NCBI GenBank assembly: GCA_030623425.1 | Contig: JAUXMA010000085.1 | Location: 1-6,690 of the forward strand | Length of the DNA stretch: 6,690 bases | Reading direction: 5' to 3' | DNA from: Rhodospirillaceae bacterium | GTDB taxonomy: Bacteria; Pseudomonadota; Alphaproteobacteria; Rhodospirillales; 2-02-FULL-58-16 | Shown: positions 6,061 through 6,690 of the stretch, one piece after another | How positions within the stretch are numbered: position 1 is the first letter of the stretch | Layout: every line of letters begins with the position of its first letter | Program-made: the position numbers and the translations under genes | The notes under the pieces: generated by a model | What the model saw: the letters and a program-made list of their open reading frames with translations, nothing else | Told to the model about the DNA's origin: nothing | The model's database searches: none

Positions 6061-6684
6061 ATGAATGGGGAAAAAAAGAACCGCCTTGCGGGGTCGGTAT
6101 CTTGCGAAACCGCCAACGGCGCCTACCGGCGGGTTCTTTGGACGGTTCTCGTCATCAATGCCAGCATGTTCGCCGGTGAGGTTTTCGCCGGCGTCTTCGC
6201 CAAGTCCGTTGCCTTGCAGGCGGACGCCCTGGATTTTCTCGGCGACGCCGCGTCCTATGGAATCACCCTGATGGTTCTCGGCCTGGCAATCAAATGGCGG
6301 GCCTCGGCGGCCATCCTCAAAGGCGTCTCGATGGGATTGTTCGGCCTTTGGGTTCTGGGGTTGACCTTATACCACGCCATCCATCCCCACTTGCCCACTG
6401 CCACGATCATGGGGGGCGTCGGTTTTCTCGCCCTGACGGCGAACCTGCTCAGCGCCTTGCTGCTGTACCGCCACCGCCGCGGCGACAGCAATATGTTGTC
6501 GATCTGGCTGTGCAGCCGCAATGACGTCATCGCCAATATCGCCGTGATGGCGGCGGCGGGCGGCGTCTGGGCGACCGGCACCGGCTGGTCCGATCTGATC
6601 GTCGGCTTCGTGATCGCTTCAATGGCGGTCACCGCCTCGGTCCAGGTCCTGCGCCGGGCGGTGGCGGAATTGGAATTTCGGTGA
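6061..6684 (+). CDS. Cation diffusion facilitator-like transporter, membrane domain only
   Basis: This 207-residue protein resembles the cation-efflux (CDF) membrane domain, which exports divalent metals in exchange for protons. About six helices are predicted by eye (near 24-44, 48-76, 85-106, 112-136, 150-171, 175-196). Helix 2 carries SVALQADALDFLGDAASYG, where the usual HxxxD site reads D58xxxD62. Helix 5 carries SIWLCSRNDVIANIAVMAAA, where the usual HxxxD aligns with C151xxxD155. The roughly 90-residue cytoplasmic C-terminal domain of typical CDF proteins (about 300 residues) is absent: the protein ends LRRAVAELEFR just after helix 6, as in a known group of short bacterial relatives. Histidines 105, 108 and 110 lie in the helix 3-4 loop. 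The ATG at 6061 has no clear ribosome site, only CAGG at 6044-6047, but no other in-frame start precedes helix 1. The metal carried cannot be told from the sequence. Confidence 0.85.
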   Translation: MNGEKKNRLAGSVSCETANGAYRRVLWTVLVINASMFAGEVFAGVFAKSVALQADALDFLGDAASYGITLMVLGLAIKWRASAAILKGVSMGLFGLWVLGLTLYHAIHPHLPTATIMGGVGFLALTANLLSALLLYRHRRGDSNMLSIWLCSRNDVIANIAVMAAAGGVWATGTGWSDLIVGFVIASMAVTASVQVLRRAVAELEFR

Positions 6685-6690
6685 CGGGAA

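Noticed and set aside
6071..6077. A7 run early in the transporter gene as a programmed frameshift site
   Set aside because: The zero frame continues unbroken into conserved helices, so no shift is needed, and no downstream stimulator was recognised.

Overview
The window looks like a piece of a GC-rich alphaproteobacterial chromosome, probably from the Rhodospirillales or a nearby group. This rests on gene order (nuoM-nuoN-birA-coaX-rnj-mce), which from general knowledge is a conserved alphaproteobacterial arrangement, on strong G/C preference at third codon positions, and on protein motifs. All genes are on the + strand. No mobile element, CRISPR array, tRNA or rRNA was seen.

Positions 1-5390 form a tightly packed run that is probably one transcription unit, the tail of the complex I (nuo) operon. 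It holds the last 53 codons of nuoM, complete nuoN, birA (biotin-protein ligase without a DNA-binding domain), coaX (type III pantothenate kinase), rnj (RNase J) and mce (methylmalonyl-CoA epimerase). Gaps are 14, 3 and 3 nt, then a 4-nt ATGA overlap (coaX/rnj), then 45 nt. The genes make functional sense together only loosely. NuoM and NuoN are proton-pumping membrane subunits. BirA activates biotin carboxylases and CoaX starts CoA synthesis. Mce handles methylmalonyl-CoA, the product of a biotin-dependent propionyl-CoA carboxylase. RNase J is an RNA processing and decay enzyme carried in the same unit.

Positions 5391-6690 are a change of character. After mce there is a 12-codon open frame with a strong Shine-Dalgarno sequence, then tag (3-methyladenine DNA glycosylase I), then an AT-rich stretch (about 5985-6060), then a short cation-diffusion-facilitator-like transporter with no cytoplasmic C-terminal domain. 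In many alphaproteobacteria the place after mce is taken by a small DUF1467 membrane protein gene and proS, so this may be a rearrangement junction.

No undescribed multi-gene system is visible; every full gene belongs to a known family. The most interesting details are small: a 15-bp in-frame tandem repeat at the coaX/rnj junction, an 18-bp degenerate tandem duplication at the rnj stop codon, the possible DUF1467 remnant, and the unusual predicted metal site (DxxxD plus CxxxD) of the transporter.
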